A stretch of DNA of 64,000 bases from Diadema setosum (GCA_033980235.1 CM067064.1:5373001-5437000), one strand, 5' to 3'; shown: positions 36,201 through 48,050, counted from the stretch's first letter. Notes: generated from the letters alone by a model not told the origin. Made by a program: numbers and translations.

Positions 36201-38717
36201 AACAGTGCCGGTGTATTATGAAATTGTTGCACAGTATACATGTATGCAGTCATGAAGAAAGCCTAACACTAGTGCATTATTATGACTGATGAGTGATGAA
36301 TGCAGCAGTGGCGATGACTGAACATTGCCAGGGAATGACTGGCACGGTTACAAAGCAGAAAAACATGCTGAATTACCGGCTTGGCTATGGCTCCATCGGG
36401 TCTGTGGCCGCTATAGACAGGTTAAAACTCTACCGCGGGAAACAAAATTTATGGCCGCTGGCTGCGTTAGACAGGTGGCCGCTATACACGGGGCCTTTAA
36501 CAGGGCTTTTCTCTCTGGAGGATTTTTCAATGGCCGCTATAGACTGACGGCCGCTGAGGCAGGTTTGACTGTTTATAAAAGTTCAGTGATTTTGTTAAGA
36601 AAAAGAGAAACATTTGATACATGATCCCAATATTGTATTAAAAAATGAGACCTTCCTGAAAAGATCTTTGATTTTTAAACTTTCATAAATGTGTCCCAAG
36701 ATAACTCAGTTTCAGTTAAGTCAAGTTTGATATTCATTCAAGAAATTCAGTTGCATTGGTATTTCAATACCTTGTTTTGGTAGTTATCATTTTCTTAACA
36801 ATTGATAACATTGCTCATATGCATGCATTTGAAAATCAGTTCAATAGGTTATGTTAGAGAATATAATGACCATAGTCTGAGCTTTCTTATCGCTCGTGTG
36901 AGTTCTTTCAGATGTGCTCTGTTTTACTACCTCTTTTTTTGTAATGAATTTACATGCATTCAGAGATGACTTTCTGTTTTGGAGGTCTTTACTACAGGTA
37001 GTAATGAGTAAATCTTCAATCATTTGCCCCGACAGCTTTATGGGTGTGGATAACCCTATCTCCAACCATGGTCCTCAACGGAGTGAAGAAGGACAAGCCC
37101 CTCTGCGTCCGTGACTACGTTGGATGGGGCATGTGGGCAGTGGGATTCCTCATGGAGGTCATTGCTGACAGGCAGAAGGCGGTGTTCAAGGGCAACCCAG
37201 ATAATGTTGTAAGCACTAGTTACTTGGAGCATTGTTTAGTTTGCTTCATTTTATCTCCTTGTTTCTTAGTTTCTTTGTTACTGTTATTTTGTTCTTGTTT
37301 TTTCGGAGGGCGATGTTTCATGGCAAATGACAGTAACAGACAAACTGTTTTCATGCACTTTTTGACCACATTTCAAAATCAGTGCTATTGCGACATACTG
37401 TTCTTTTCAAAATGAATTTGTCATAATGAATGGGATATGAGTGGGATACAAATGGGCTACTGGACCAATCAATATCTACCTCCCTAGCAAGGTAAAAAAT
37501 TCTGTTATTTTATTAAATAAGGCCATCCAATCTACTCGTGTATGGATAATGTTAAATAAGTTGCTATGTTGCTGTTGGGATGTGAGCAGCATCTTCACTA
37601 CTCAGCAGTACACTCAACAAGCCAGTGGAGACTGCCACCTTTGAGTAGTGGTGTGCACATGTGCTATCTTGGTAGCATTACTTATGTTGAGCAGTGACTC
37701 TAAGCATTTCAAATCCTATTTTATGCAATTTAATCCTGCAGTTGAAGAGTAACAAAGGAATCTTCATCCTTGCCCTGCTTGGGTGCTTTCAGTGGTATAC
37801 AAATAATGAATGTTTATGAGTGCAATGGACAGAATATTTCATGAGGTGAAATATTCTGTCTACTGCACGGATGAAAAACATATATTATTATTATTATTTT
37901 TTTTTTTATATAGCACCGAAAATATATTTTAAATAGGTTATCAATGACCAACCATAGATGTCATGTGACCATAGATTTGAGCTTGCCCGCCCTGCAGGTT
38001 GGACCTACGTACCTACATCAAACCCAACTTCGAACACAGTGATGAATGAGAGTAACTTGAGCCCTTGATAGCTTCCTTCAAGATATTCAGTTCAAATGTC
38101 AGTTTATTTTCTCTTTTTTCTTTTTTTTTTGTTGAAAATGTGGCCGTGGATTTGATTTCAGTCTCATTTCTGGGTGGACAGTAAAGTAAGATGACAAGAA
38201 AGCTGAACCAACACCCTCAGTAGGTACATGCTTCAAATCTGATAATAATGATAGTTGACTCTGTGTGAAAGTGCAGTAGGTGACTGAACTCTCAGGAATA
38301 GAATTTTTCAGTTACTCATTTTTGAAAACCAGTCATTGAGAGCTTGTAGCAATGTTTGCAGGCAATAGCTTTGTCCCTCTCCTATTGCCTTTTTGCCACC
38401 TCATCTTATTCCTGACCCTTGTTTCTTCTCAACATCATCAGGGCAAATTTATCACGACTGGTCTCTGGAGCATCAGCCGACACCCAAACTACTTTGGCGA
38501 GATCCTCTGTTGGCTCGGCCTCTACATCTCGGCTTCATCCGCCCTCTCTGGTTGGCAGCATCTCACGGCAGTCTCCCCCATCTTCATCACTTTCCTCCTC
38601 ACCCGAGTCAGCGGCATCCCACTCCTGGAGAAACACGGGATGAAGAGGTGGGGCAGCGACCCCAAGTACCAGGAATACCTCAAGAAGACCGCCGTGCTGG
38701 TCCCGTTCCTATGGTGA
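33294..38717 (+). CDS. DUF1295 / steroid 5-alpha-reductase-like membrane protein, five exons
   Basis: Coding exons are 33,294-33,411, 34,296-34,401, 35,596-35,702, 37,036-37,208 and 38,442-38,717. Every intron is GT..AG, and the exon phases (1, 2, 1, 0) join cleanly to 259 residues. The protein has several hydrophobic segments and two family marks: EVIADRQK at 151-158 and RHPNYFGE at 181-188, then GIPLLEK at 226-232. This is the DUF1295 family, related to steroid 5-alpha reductases and sterol C14 reductases, which use NADPH. The substrate of the animal members is not known to me, and enzyme activity is inferred. Exon 1 lies in a GC-richer patch, as expected near a promoter. Introns 2 and 3 carry a small palindromic and a pogo-like repeat. 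Confidence 0.93.
33885..33925. repeat. short direct duplication
   Basis: ACATTAGGCAGTTAAAGAA occurs twice in a row, separated by two bases, within intron 1 of the DUF1295 gene. Confidence 0.8.
34486..34578. mobile_element. 85-bp TTAA-flanked mini-palindrome element
   Basis: TTAA lies at 34,486-34,489 and 34,575-34,578. The ends are ACCGTTGAGGACG and, read inward from the right, CCCGTTGAGGACGG. Inside, the left half contains the perfect palindrome CCCGAGTATACTCGGG. It sits in intron 2 of the DUF1295 gene. The TTAA borders suggest a piggyBac-type target site, but its sequence is unrelated to the longer TTAA elements in this window. Confidence 0.7.
36047..36571. mobile_element. pogo/Tigger-like MITE with GGCCGCTATAGACAGG repeats
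   Basis: The left end is CAGTCAAACCTGTCTATAGC; the right end, read inward, is CAGTCAAACCTGCCTCAGC. The motif GGCCGCTATAGACAGG recurs several times in subterminal positions at both ends, with spacers between. The ends resemble the CAGT..AACC termini of pogo/Tigger elements. There is no transposase, and the target-site duplication is unclear. It lies in intron 3 of the DUF1295 gene. Confidence 0.65.
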
Positions 38718-39240
38718 TGGGTGTTTGTGTTTTCACCTCTTTCTCCGAATGAGACCAATGGTCTGTGTGTGCATGTGAGCAATGTTGAAGGAATGGGATC
38801 ACCTTAAAATATGTGTGTGACTATTTTGGATAAAAATCAGTATGACTTAATGATGATTGTTGATAAAAGTTGGAGAAAATTCTCTTAGGCATAAATGTTT
38901 TTGCAGTGAAGGGAAGTTCTGTCTCTTTGTGGCATGAAGAAGCTGAAGGGGATATTTTACAGGCCTTTGTCAAAATGAGCTTTGTGACTGACTCTCTTGT
39001 ATAAAAGCTTATATCATAAGTGTGTATAATTGACCAAACTGGTACATCTTGGGGACAAACAAGAAGAAAAACTGAACTCTCCAATTTCAAGCAATATTTT
39101 ACTCTCATGCTGTATTGCTCCGTTACCAAGCATTTTCAGAGAATATAAATGGAGAAAAGGGCAGGCAAATATAGTAAGGTTCAAATATAATTCCAGTGTC
39201 AAGCAAATACATGCACCATTATATTGTGAAAATTCATCAG
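38718..39240. other. 3' flank of the DUF1295 gene
   Basis: Probably 3' untranslated sequence at first. I see no AATAAA close to the stop codon and no other feature before the tandem repeat at 39,241. Confidence 0.4.
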
Positions 39241-39720
39241 TCTGCACAAGCATTATAAGATCAAAGGAGCAAAGCAGATCTTGGCATAATGAAAAAGTCA
39301 CTGCCTGATGGTGTTGTCCTGATACTTCCCTAATCAATGTACAAGTCTTATGAAACAGTGTACCAGATTCATCACTGAAAACAATTATATTGTTTTGCAA
39401 TTCATCAGTCTGCACAAGTATTATAAGATCAAAGGAGCGAAGCAGATCTTGGCATAATGAAAAAGTCACTGCCTGATGGTGTTGTCCTGATACTTCCCTA
39501 ATCAATGTACAAGTCTTATGAAACAGTGTACCAGATTCATCACTGAAAACAATTATATTGTTTTGCAATTCATCAGTCTGCACAAGTATTATAAGATCAA
39601 AGGAGCGAAGCAGATCTTGGCATAATGAAAAAGCCACTGCCTTATGGCTTTGTCATAGATTCTTCCCTAATGAATGTACAAGTCTTATGAAACTTAGTGT
39701 ACCAGATTCATCGCTGAAAA
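39241..39720. repeat. 168-bp tandem repeat, about 2.9 copies
   Basis: Units start at 39,241, 39,409 and 39,577. Units 1 and 2 differ at only about two positions. Unit 3 matches in its first 50 bases and then diverges, with small indels to about 39,720. Because 168 is a multiple of three, a minus-strand frame stays open across the array (39,014-39,637) and gives a protein made of a 56-residue repeat. That frame has no ATG at its start and no recognisable domain. I treat the array as a DNA repeat. Confidence 0.9.
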
Positions 39721-40580
39721 CAAAATAATGGAAATGACATTATGACATTATGCAGTTGTAGCTGATTTTCTTTATCGTATTATCACCATGTAAATAATAG
39801 CAATTATAGAATAAGTAACTTGATTGTATAAGAGGCATAGAGTACTTTGCAGTGTTTCCTTTTGTGCACTGTGGCAAGTGAAGTTTGCTTGCTTTCACAT
39901 CTATTTTCATTTTTTTTTTTCTGAATGGAGTTGGCATTATGTGATACACGTTTACTAGTATATGTTATTATATATTTACACATTTCATGTATATGTACTA
40001 ACAATCAAATGGACAAAATTAGCTTTTAAGGGAGAAAGATGAAGTGACCTTAATCCTAAACTAGTAATAATTAAGTGAACCTTGCGTATGTGAAAAAGTA
40101 GTTGATTAATTGGCTGAGGCACTCTCAGTGTAATTACATCCAAAAGTGGTAATTGCAAAGACATAGATCTGGAGTCATGTGATGGGAAAATGAGAATGCT
40201 TACCATGCCGCATTCTGTTTTATGATGTCACTGTTGAATGGTGGGTCTGACCTTAATTGGAGTTTAATTTATTTTTTATTTTATTTTTTTTCTTGTGAGC
40301 TACTGTGTAAAATATGTAGATGTCAAATCTTACCTCAGTGTCAAACTGACTTTTGTAAGTGATTCTTCACTCCTTCATTTCACTGTTTTGTTCTGGTTTT
40401 ACCCTTTCTTTTGGCATCAGCTGTATTTTGGTAGAAAATCCTTGTCAACCAGTTCATTTTCCCCCTTTCCTTTCCTGTTGTCATGATGGTCTGGCCATAT
40501 TCATCCAATATTTCACCACTTAACCTCAACATTCGGGGTGTTTTATGAAAGTCATCAACACTGAAAAGTTTATTACAACT
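39721..40580. other. non-coding stretch, nothing recognised
   Basis: AT-rich; no exon-like block or bounded repeat. Confidence 0.45.
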
Positions 40581-40691
40581 GATTGACAAATTGCCCTGCT
40601 TCGGACGTAAATAAGCAGTGAATTTATCAGTGTTATTAGTACACTAGCTATGACATGCTTATTTACACCATTGTAAGGCAATTTGTCAGTC
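40581..40691. mobile_element. short relative of the 13.85-kb inverted-repeat element
   Basis: The arms at 40,581-40,616 and 40,657-40,691 share GACAAATTGCC and GTAAATAAGC with each other in inverted orientation and with the element at 13,854-14,118. The following sequence (AAAACATCTTGACG, GGAATTTCAT) also matches the flank of that element. The tRNA-like part is absent. Confidence 0.65.
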
Positions 40692-42180
40692 AGTAGCAAT
40701 AAAAACATCTTGACGCAGGAATTTCATCGATATAAAAGTTTGTTATTCCCCAACATTTTGGTTTTGATTAGCCGAGAAGCTCTTGTCACTAGCTGTTACC
40801 ATGGTGATTGTCAGAGGTTGATAATTTGTCCAAACTGCCAACTTTCATGAAATGGACCCCAGTTCTTCCAGGGGTCTTGGCTATTAGTCTTTATCATACC
40901 ACAGTTGTAAAGTCTCCCAGATTTTGCGGGAGGCTGCCTGCAAACCTCAAAATCTCCTTATGTCTTCTTCTTCTTCTTCTTCGGGTAAAGTTTGCCTTCT
41001 TCAACTAGCTAAAGATTCTTGCAGACTAAATAAGAGAACATAAAAATGTCCCTCATTCAGGAATTACATGTATTATTATTTTTTTCTGTTGAGACGTATG
41101 AAATATGCAAGCTTCTCTTCTGATTGCCCTGTAGAATCTCCTTGATTTTGTTATGGGAGTATTGACAGACCTTCCAGAGCTTCGGTCTGGGTCTAGAGGG
41201 ACATAGTGGGTGAAATAGCTTGTCCATGGATGTAAAATGGGCTGGACAAATCTTGAAACTTGCTCTCCCTGCTTAAGGGCCAAAACCTTAATCTAGCATA
41301 CCTTAGTAATCCCACTTCCAATAGAGGTTAACTTAATGTGGCTAAACAGCTTTTAATATCTTTGGTGTAAAAAAACAACAAAAACAAAAAACAAAAACAA
41401 AAAACAAAACAAATAAACAAACAAACAACATTCCAATTAATTGTTCAATTGCATATCTCAGTCTCTCATCCATCTTGGCTTCATAAATTTTGAGAAAAGT
41501 AATTCTTCATCCTTCAGATTGAGATTATTTGGTTAATCTTCTATTGTAGAGGGGCTCTTTGTAACATGAAGTGCATTCATGCCACATTCAGTCGATGGAT
41601 TGCGTAGTGCATATTATATGATGATAGAGTAGCAGAAACTTTGTTGTACTCATTACTGTGCGTTTGTGTATATTCACAGAAATCAAGTGATGATATTATC
41701 AAATTAAATCTTCAGCAAGTATTTTCCTCATACAATTATCAACTTGTACATGTACACTGTACTTACGCATTGTTTGTTTGTTGTTTGTAAGTTTTTTGAG
41801 GGGGTGGTGTGGTAGGGATTGCAAGCAAATGGTGGTCAAAGACAAGGATGAATAACGCACCCCACCTCCACTCCCTTCTGCTTTCATGAACAGAATCTAC
41901 AGGCGGAACCCTTGGAGAGTCACATATTTTGTTGTCATTGTTTGTGTTTAATGGTGGTATGTGTCTGTGTGTGTGTGTGGGGGGGGGGGGGATGGGTCAG
42001 CCTTCTCCACCTACTCTCGCTGATCCGTGTAATCAGACTTGAACCCATTCAAAGGTAGACACACACTACCAATTGAGCCACATCATGGCCCTATGTCTAT
42101 AGTCCAGTAGACAGTCCCATAGACTATGGACATGACGTGGAAAGTACACGTTTGGTTTTGGTGTTATTGTTGTTACTTTG
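40692..42180. other. non-coding stretch with low-complexity tracts
   Basis: A CTT run lies at about 40,966-40,982, an A/C-rich tract at about 41,370-41,428, and a GT run followed by a G run at about 41,963-41,991. No gene features. Confidence 0.5.
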
Positions 42181-43216
42181 TATTCTAGAAGGGTATTGAA
42201 GTAAAGTCAGCTTGGTTGCCACCTTTACAACCTTGGGCAACTTTTTCTTATTAGCATAATTAGCATAATCATATAAATTAGCATACATTGTACATGAATG
42301 TATGATATGTAATAGCTAATTTTAAACCAGGAAGCCAGAAAACATAGAAACTACAACTTTTTCCAAGGGTTTATTTTCATTTCATTTTGTTTTGTTTTGT
42401 TTTATTAAAGAGGAATCCATTCCTAACAACAGTATCTGTTTTGAAATTCTGCAAAATGTGTTAGAAATCCAATAAGTATAATGAGCTACTTTACATGCGT
42501 GCAATAGTCTGGTAGATGGTACAATATACCATGTACAAGAGGTAGAAAAGTTGTTTAATGATTTTTTGTTGTTGATGATGTTGATTCTTGCTCTAGATGT
42601 ATATTGAAGTAATTTAAGCTTGACTGCCACCATGGAAACCATGCTCAATTATGTTTATTATTAGACCTACCAAGCATAATCAACTTATTAGCATAGTATG
42701 TAATATGTTGCCAATTTAAATCCAGGAAGCCTGAAAACACGGATGATATAACTTTTCAAGGGTATTCTATGACAGGGGAATCTATTCATAACAGGTTCCC
42801 ATTTCGAAATGATGCAAGTATCTTAAACGTGCAAATTAGCCAAGGCTGCCAAGGTAACAAACAAGCTTGATTTACTTCAATAACCATCCAGAGCACAAAT
42901 CAACACAGAGCCTTCTACTAAACAACATTCCACGTCATGAATAATTATGGTATATTGTACCATCTGCTGGACTATTGAACATTATGCAGATTAGCTCATT
43001 TAACTTAACTGCATGTGTAAGACACTTGCATCATTTAAAAATAGAAATTGTTGTTGCAAATGGATTCCTCTTCAAAGAAAACCCTGAAAAGTTGCAATAT
43101 TAGTGTTTTCAGGCTTCCTGGATTAGGATATGCAACATATCACATATTTTGTTAAATAGCCAAGTATGCTAATTTGGTTAATAATTACTATTGCCCGAAG
43201 CTGCTGCTTGTCATCA

Positions 43217-43218
43217 TC

Positions 43219-43265
<47 letters not shown>

Positions 43266-43285
43266 CCACAACAACAACAACATCA
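43217..43285. repeat. (CAA)n microsatellite
   Basis: About 23 CAA units with one CCA and one CAT interruption. Confidence 0.95.
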
Positions 43286-43543
43286 ACAAAACTTTTCCCT
43301 ATATACATAGCATGGCACCATCTGCTAGTACTAGACTGTGTACATAAATATGCAAATTAGCCATTGCATTGATTTGAATGTTTAAGACACTTGGGTCATT
43401 TCAAAAATTAAACTGTCGTTATAACTGGATTCCTCCTCAAACATATATAGAAAAACCCTTTAAGAGTTGTACACCGGAATGTTTTCAGTCTTTTGGGATT
43501 AAAATTAGCAACATATTATATATCATGCTAGTTAGCTTGATAT

Positions 43544-43791
43544 GAAGAGTTTGTTTGCAAAAACCGATAAGTCCATATTTGCCAAATGGAGATATTTGCG
43601 ATTAAAGGTCAAGAAAAACAAAGAGAATAATAAGAAAATTTTTGCTTCTTTTGACCGTAACTTAAAAAAATATACCTTTTTATGTAGTGACCAATATATC
43701 ATTTAAAAGGTATTATTTTGTACTTTATGACAGAGATCGTACTTCAAAATCTTCAAAAATGGACTTATCGGTTTTTGCAAACAAACCCTTC
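43544..43791. mobile_element. 248-bp MITE with 35-bp terminal inverted repeats
   Basis: The left end contains GTTTGCAAAAACCGATAAGT and the right end its inverted copy. The arms match over about 35 bases with two or three mismatches. ATAT borders both sides and may be a target-site duplication or part of the termini. The interior has no coding potential. It is inserted in the repeat cluster at 42.2-44.1 kb. Confidence 0.8.
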
Positions 43792-44210
43792 ATATGCTTA
43801 TTAGACTGTACTATAATTGCCCAAGGCTATCAAGGATTTATAGCTGGCAGGCAAGCCTAATTTATCTCAATACTTTGTAACATCTACAACATGATTCAAC
43901 AAAAATGCTTTTACTCAACAACTTTTCCACGTCATACTGTAGTACACAGTTTATGATACCATGACTAGACTGTATACAGTGTGCATATGCAAATTAGGTC
44001 ATTATGCTAATTTGATTCCTCATCGTAGAAAATCCTTGACAAGTTGTATTATCCATGTTTTCTGGCTTCCTGGTTTTAAATTAGCAATGTATTACATGTA
44101 TTGTACATAATATGCTACTTAGGCCATTAAAAAAAAAGAAGTTGCCCAAGGTCGCCAAGGTGGCAATCGAGCTGAATTCTAGAACACGAATCAACAACAA
44201 CAACAACCCT

Positions 44211-44232
44211 CCTAACCCTAACCCTAACCCTT
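44211..44232. repeat. interstitial telomere-type (CCCTAA)n
   Basis: Just over three CCCTAA units follow a CAACAA tract. This is the telomere repeat of most animals, here as a short internal array. Confidence 0.85.
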
Positions 44233-45518
44233 GTACATATATTTAAAAACTTTCCGGGTCTGAAAAAAGTCTTTTATACCGACTCCGGACAGTCATTTGA
44301 TACAGATCGAGGGAATTCCCCACTGCGCAGTATACTGGCTAATATTATTATGTACACTGTACGTTTTATTTTTTTTACAAACGTACGTTGTGTTACCGCG
44401 GGTGTGTTGATACAGGCCGTTCCAAGCTTGGGAGAACAGTGCAGTGATGATGACGATCTGTGGTAAGTGTAGTTTCTGGATAATGACTTTTAAATGTTGA
44501 AACTTCATTCTGTCGAATTGTATCCATTGTCTCTGTGTTGTGGGTGCTTCGCTGCATAAACGTGCAATGAAATCTACCATGACATCCGACTACGTTACGG
44601 TATGAAGGCGCTGATCGATGCGCAAAGCGCATACCTGGTACTAATAGTAATTCTTCTCTGCTCCGTTGTATGCAAATGTAGCCATAAGGCGTTGAGATAT
44701 CTGCAGTTTCACTGTTTCAAACATCGAGTGTTCATCGTGCACAAAATACCCCGGGCAAAATACCCCTTCTACTGTGAAGTATTCAAATAATCATATATTT
44801 ATAGATGTTTGAGATTGAGATCAGAAATCATATCTGTCTTGTTATTTTTCAAGGGTCAACAAAAACCGACAAACCTTCAAAATTTAATAGTAGTCCACTC
44901 CATGGGCAAATACAGAGAGAGTAAATACGATCAAACAGAATTGTAATGCTCATAAATATGGGAAGTAAAATTTATGACAGTTACAACAGGTTTTTACGTT
45001 TGCATGCAGCAGGAGTTATGGTAACATCTACACCTTGATTGAGTGAGGTATCAACGTCATTTCTAATCTTTCCCAGAAGTATAGTACAGACTATAGTACA
45101 GAATTAGAAAAAAGTTTTTGACTGCAATTTGATTTTTATAGCATCCCTAAAGACCCGGTTATCGCGTGTCGATACAATCCAATAGGGCCTATTGATGGGA
45201 AGGAATACAAGTTCTTATTGATTTCGCGAGAAGATGAGATCGGTCATTGGAACCTTGTGCTTGCTACTGAGACTGTCAAAATGACAATGCTGTTTGGTGG
45301 GAGAAGAAAAGATTATATTGAACTTTTGAGGTCATAAGTGAATGTCCTATTTTATTTATTAATATTTGAATATATGTCATATCTTATATATTATATATCA
45401 TATATTACATGTATTTCACATTACACTCTTTTTATAAATTTCACTGTATTTCATCAATTAAGTAAAGGTGTCTGCATGATGCAGGTCATACGTTGCTGCA
45501 TTATTATACTCTATATAC
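44233..45518. other. spacer with unassigned ORFs
   Basis: Near 44,390-44,640 both strands have longer open frames and a good donor-like GTGGTAAGTG on the plus strand at about 44,461. A plus-strand frame at 44,602-44,790 starts with a signal-peptide-like hydrophobic stretch. I recognise no product and could not chain exons, so no gene is called. Confidence 0.25.
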
Positions 45519-45718
45519 GCTGTTATTTTCGCGTACAGATATTTTCGCGAATGAGGAGGTCATAGACATTTTCGCGCGATTATTGGGTTGTTCTCGCGAA
45601 TTGACGCCGACGCTGACGTAAATGCACTATGACCCAAGTGCATGCATGGAGACATTATTCGCGATCCAACTTTGATTCGCGAAATTCGCGAAAATTAAAC
45701 TCTCGTGAAAATAACAGC
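45519..45718. mobile_element. 200-bp CpG-rich MITE with TTCGCGAA motifs
   Basis: The left end is GCTGTTATTTTCGCG; the right end, read inward, is GCTGTTATTTTCACGAGAG. Six or so TCGCGA-containing words, some reading ATTTTCGCGAA, lie between them, an unusual density of CpG for this AT-rich DNA. No coding potential is evident. Confidence 0.75.
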
Positions 45719-45849
45719 TTATAGTACTTGTGGCGTGTATATAGGTCCATGTGCTTCCTTATACTAGCACCACTCATGCCCTTATACTCACGTTAGAATC
45801 TTAATTAAGCAGCATTCCGGAATCATACAGCCCTCCTGTACCTCTGTAT

Positions 45850-45896
45850 ATATATATATATAAGTATATATACATATACATATATATATATATATA
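45850..45896. repeat. imperfect (TA)n microsatellite
   Basis: TA runs broken by AGTA and CATA. Confidence 0.9.
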
Positions 45897-46530
45897 ACAT
45901 TTAAACAAGAAGGGAAAAAAGAGGCTCAAGTATATTATGCTCAACATGGCGGCCATCTGCACTTTCTGTAGCTGTTACCAGTAGTTAGGTTACAAGACAA
46001 ACTCAAATTTATTCACATTGTTATTTTTGTTTATAGAGTTATCGTTTGTTATTTCTGTACTTTATTGAGTTTGTTTGTTACTGCTTTAACAAAACTTCGT
46101 TTCAAAAATATGAACATGAAATTCATATTTTTGTAACAAAATATTATTTGCTATAAAATACCCAATATCATTTGAGGAAAGTACAGGAATGAAATTATCC
46201 ATTTCATTTCGTTTATTCATTCCAATAAAAGATTAGTGTTTACAAAAAAAAAGTCAAACAAAGAATCAATCGCATAATTCAAGCAAACAAAATTAGGGTT
46301 CACACACATAATTATTTGCCATATCAGGCAGTATAAGAAAATTAAAATGAGAAGTAGAGAAAAGCCTCGAGTATAAGTTCTCTCAACCTGAAACACAAGG
46401 AAAAAATAAGAACAGAGAAAAAAAGTGAGGATTCAGTGGCTAATGTACATTGATCGACGCATTGTCATGTCCACTGACTATAGGCCTACCAGGAATACGA
46501 GTATGATATAGAGTACATGTACATGTATAT

Positions 46531-46534
<4 letters not shown>

Positions 46535-46571
<37 letters not shown>
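46535..46571. repeat. (GT)n microsatellite
   Basis: An uninterrupted run of about 18 GT units. Confidence 0.95.
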
Positions 46572-46572
<1 letters not shown>

Positions 46573-47940
46573 ACAGGCGAAGGAAATTCCCCAGCAGAGA
46601 AGACCGGAAAAAACATGACGACGTGAATGTTCCTTGACGACAAGCCAGTTCACAATGTGCACTATTGGTATCGATTACCTTTTTTTTTTTCCTGAGTTGA
46701 TAAGGCACTTCACTCGATTTCAAAGCGACATAATACCTAAGTATTGCCCGACGTAAAACAATGTATGGAATTCATGTTCAAACAATAAAATGATCTTGCT
46801 TATAGACAGGTTGACCAGAATGATCGTCAATTATTGACACTGCGGCAGGCGTCCGTTTTATCGTTTTGTACCGTATGCATTAGCAATCTTTCTCTATCTA
46901 AAACAAGTACCAGGCTTGCTATCGGGTTAAATGTGCTAGCCAAGGACCATTTATGATGATTACATTATTAAAAATTATGTTACGGGTGCTTATCTCTGTG
47001 AATTTAAAAAATGACATGCCTTATTGCACAATTACTGACCTTTTCTGCTCATGCACAAAGTGGAGTTGTGAACTGGCTTATTAAGTTGCCAACCATCTTT
47101 GATAGTTTTGTGTGGTTTTTTTTTTTCCTCTGTCCTCTTCAGAGCCATACACACTACTTGGTCGGCTACGTTAGCCTTCCAGGCCCGGGGGGGGGGGGGG
47201 GGCGCCTATATAACTTCATTATTATATGATATATCACCATCATATTTGGCACATGGGTAGAGCAACTCGTCTCTACATGACCCAATAATTATTTGAAATT
47301 TCTCAAGATCACCCTTGAGGGCCCTATTCACCAACATGTAAAGAAAAACACAAAAAAATATGCTAAAAACGCATGTTTTCTTCTTTATATATTCTTTATC
47401 CTCAACGTATATACATGTATATATATTTTTCATATTTGCCACAAAGGAAAAGAAAGTCGACCTTTACTATTTGTTATACTAGCTAGATGAAATTTCTCAA
47501 GGCCAACTTGTGGGGGCACTATTCATTACAGTATAAAGAAATCATATGAGACCTATAATGTATTGCTTTGGATAAATATACATAATTGTATTGTTATCAC
47601 ATTGCATTATTTCCATGATGTGGGAATTTTGGGTTTGCAGATTGATAACATGTCATGTAAAGATGAAGGAAATAATAGAAAGACAATTTCAGGGTAATTC
47701 ACGGTCATGATTACTCCACAATTTGGTCCTTTAGCAAATTACAGTCAAGAAAACCCCAATTTCATCCCTTATAGACCTATCGTAAACTGAAACTGATTTT
47801 TTTTCAATTCAATTCAAAGGTTTTATTTTCACTTCTTTCAACAGAATGTACAAAAAATATAGATTCGACATGCGTTTGAAGGAATGATACATAGATAGCA
47901 AAGAATAACATTTGTCAATAATCATTACAAAATTAGGCAT
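46572..47940. other. non-coding stretch, nothing recognised
   Basis: A G run lies at about 47,189-47,201. The phrase GAAATTTCTCAAG recurs at about 47,295 and 47,491 in a loose direct repeat. No gene features. Confidence 0.45.
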
Positions 47941-48050
47941 GGAATGGAATGGAACAGAAAAAAAGGAATGGAATGGAACAGAAAAAAATGGAATGGAATG
48001 GAACAGAAAAACATGCAAAATGGAATGGAATGGGACAGAAAAACATGCAA
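47941..48050. repeat. GGAATGGAATGGAACAG tandem repeat
   Basis: Four units of GGAATGGAATGG(A/G)ACAGAAAAA, 23-29 bases each; the last two carry an extra CATGCAAAAT. The phrases are direct and adjacent. Confidence 0.85.

Larger units (their letters stand above)
42190..44150. repeat. cluster of one repeat family in both orientations
   Basis: A segment centred on TTTTCAGGCTTCCTGGATT recurs five times. It is inverted near 42,325 and 42,715 and direct near 43,105, 43,470 and 44,060. Shared neighbours include (G)CAACATAT, GCTAATTT, GACACTTGxxTCATTT and a TGGTACAATATACC-like word. Copies are diverged and separated by insertions, including the (CAA)n run and the element at 43,544-43,791. The array probably arose by repeated insertion or duplication of one element. 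Confidence 0.7.

Noticed and set aside
36293..36624. 84- and 99-codon ORFs
   Set aside because: They lie inside the pogo-like repeat and its flank in intron 3; the repeated peptide phrase comes from the GGCCGCTATAGACAGG motif.
39014..39637. 207-codon minus-strand ORF with 56-residue repeats
   Set aside because: It follows from a tandem repeat whose unit is a multiple of three. There is no ATG at the start, no domain and no signal for a gene.
44393..44632. Gene on either strand with donor-like GTAAGT
   Set aside because: Both strands are open by chance. No phase-compatible second exon was found and no family features are seen.
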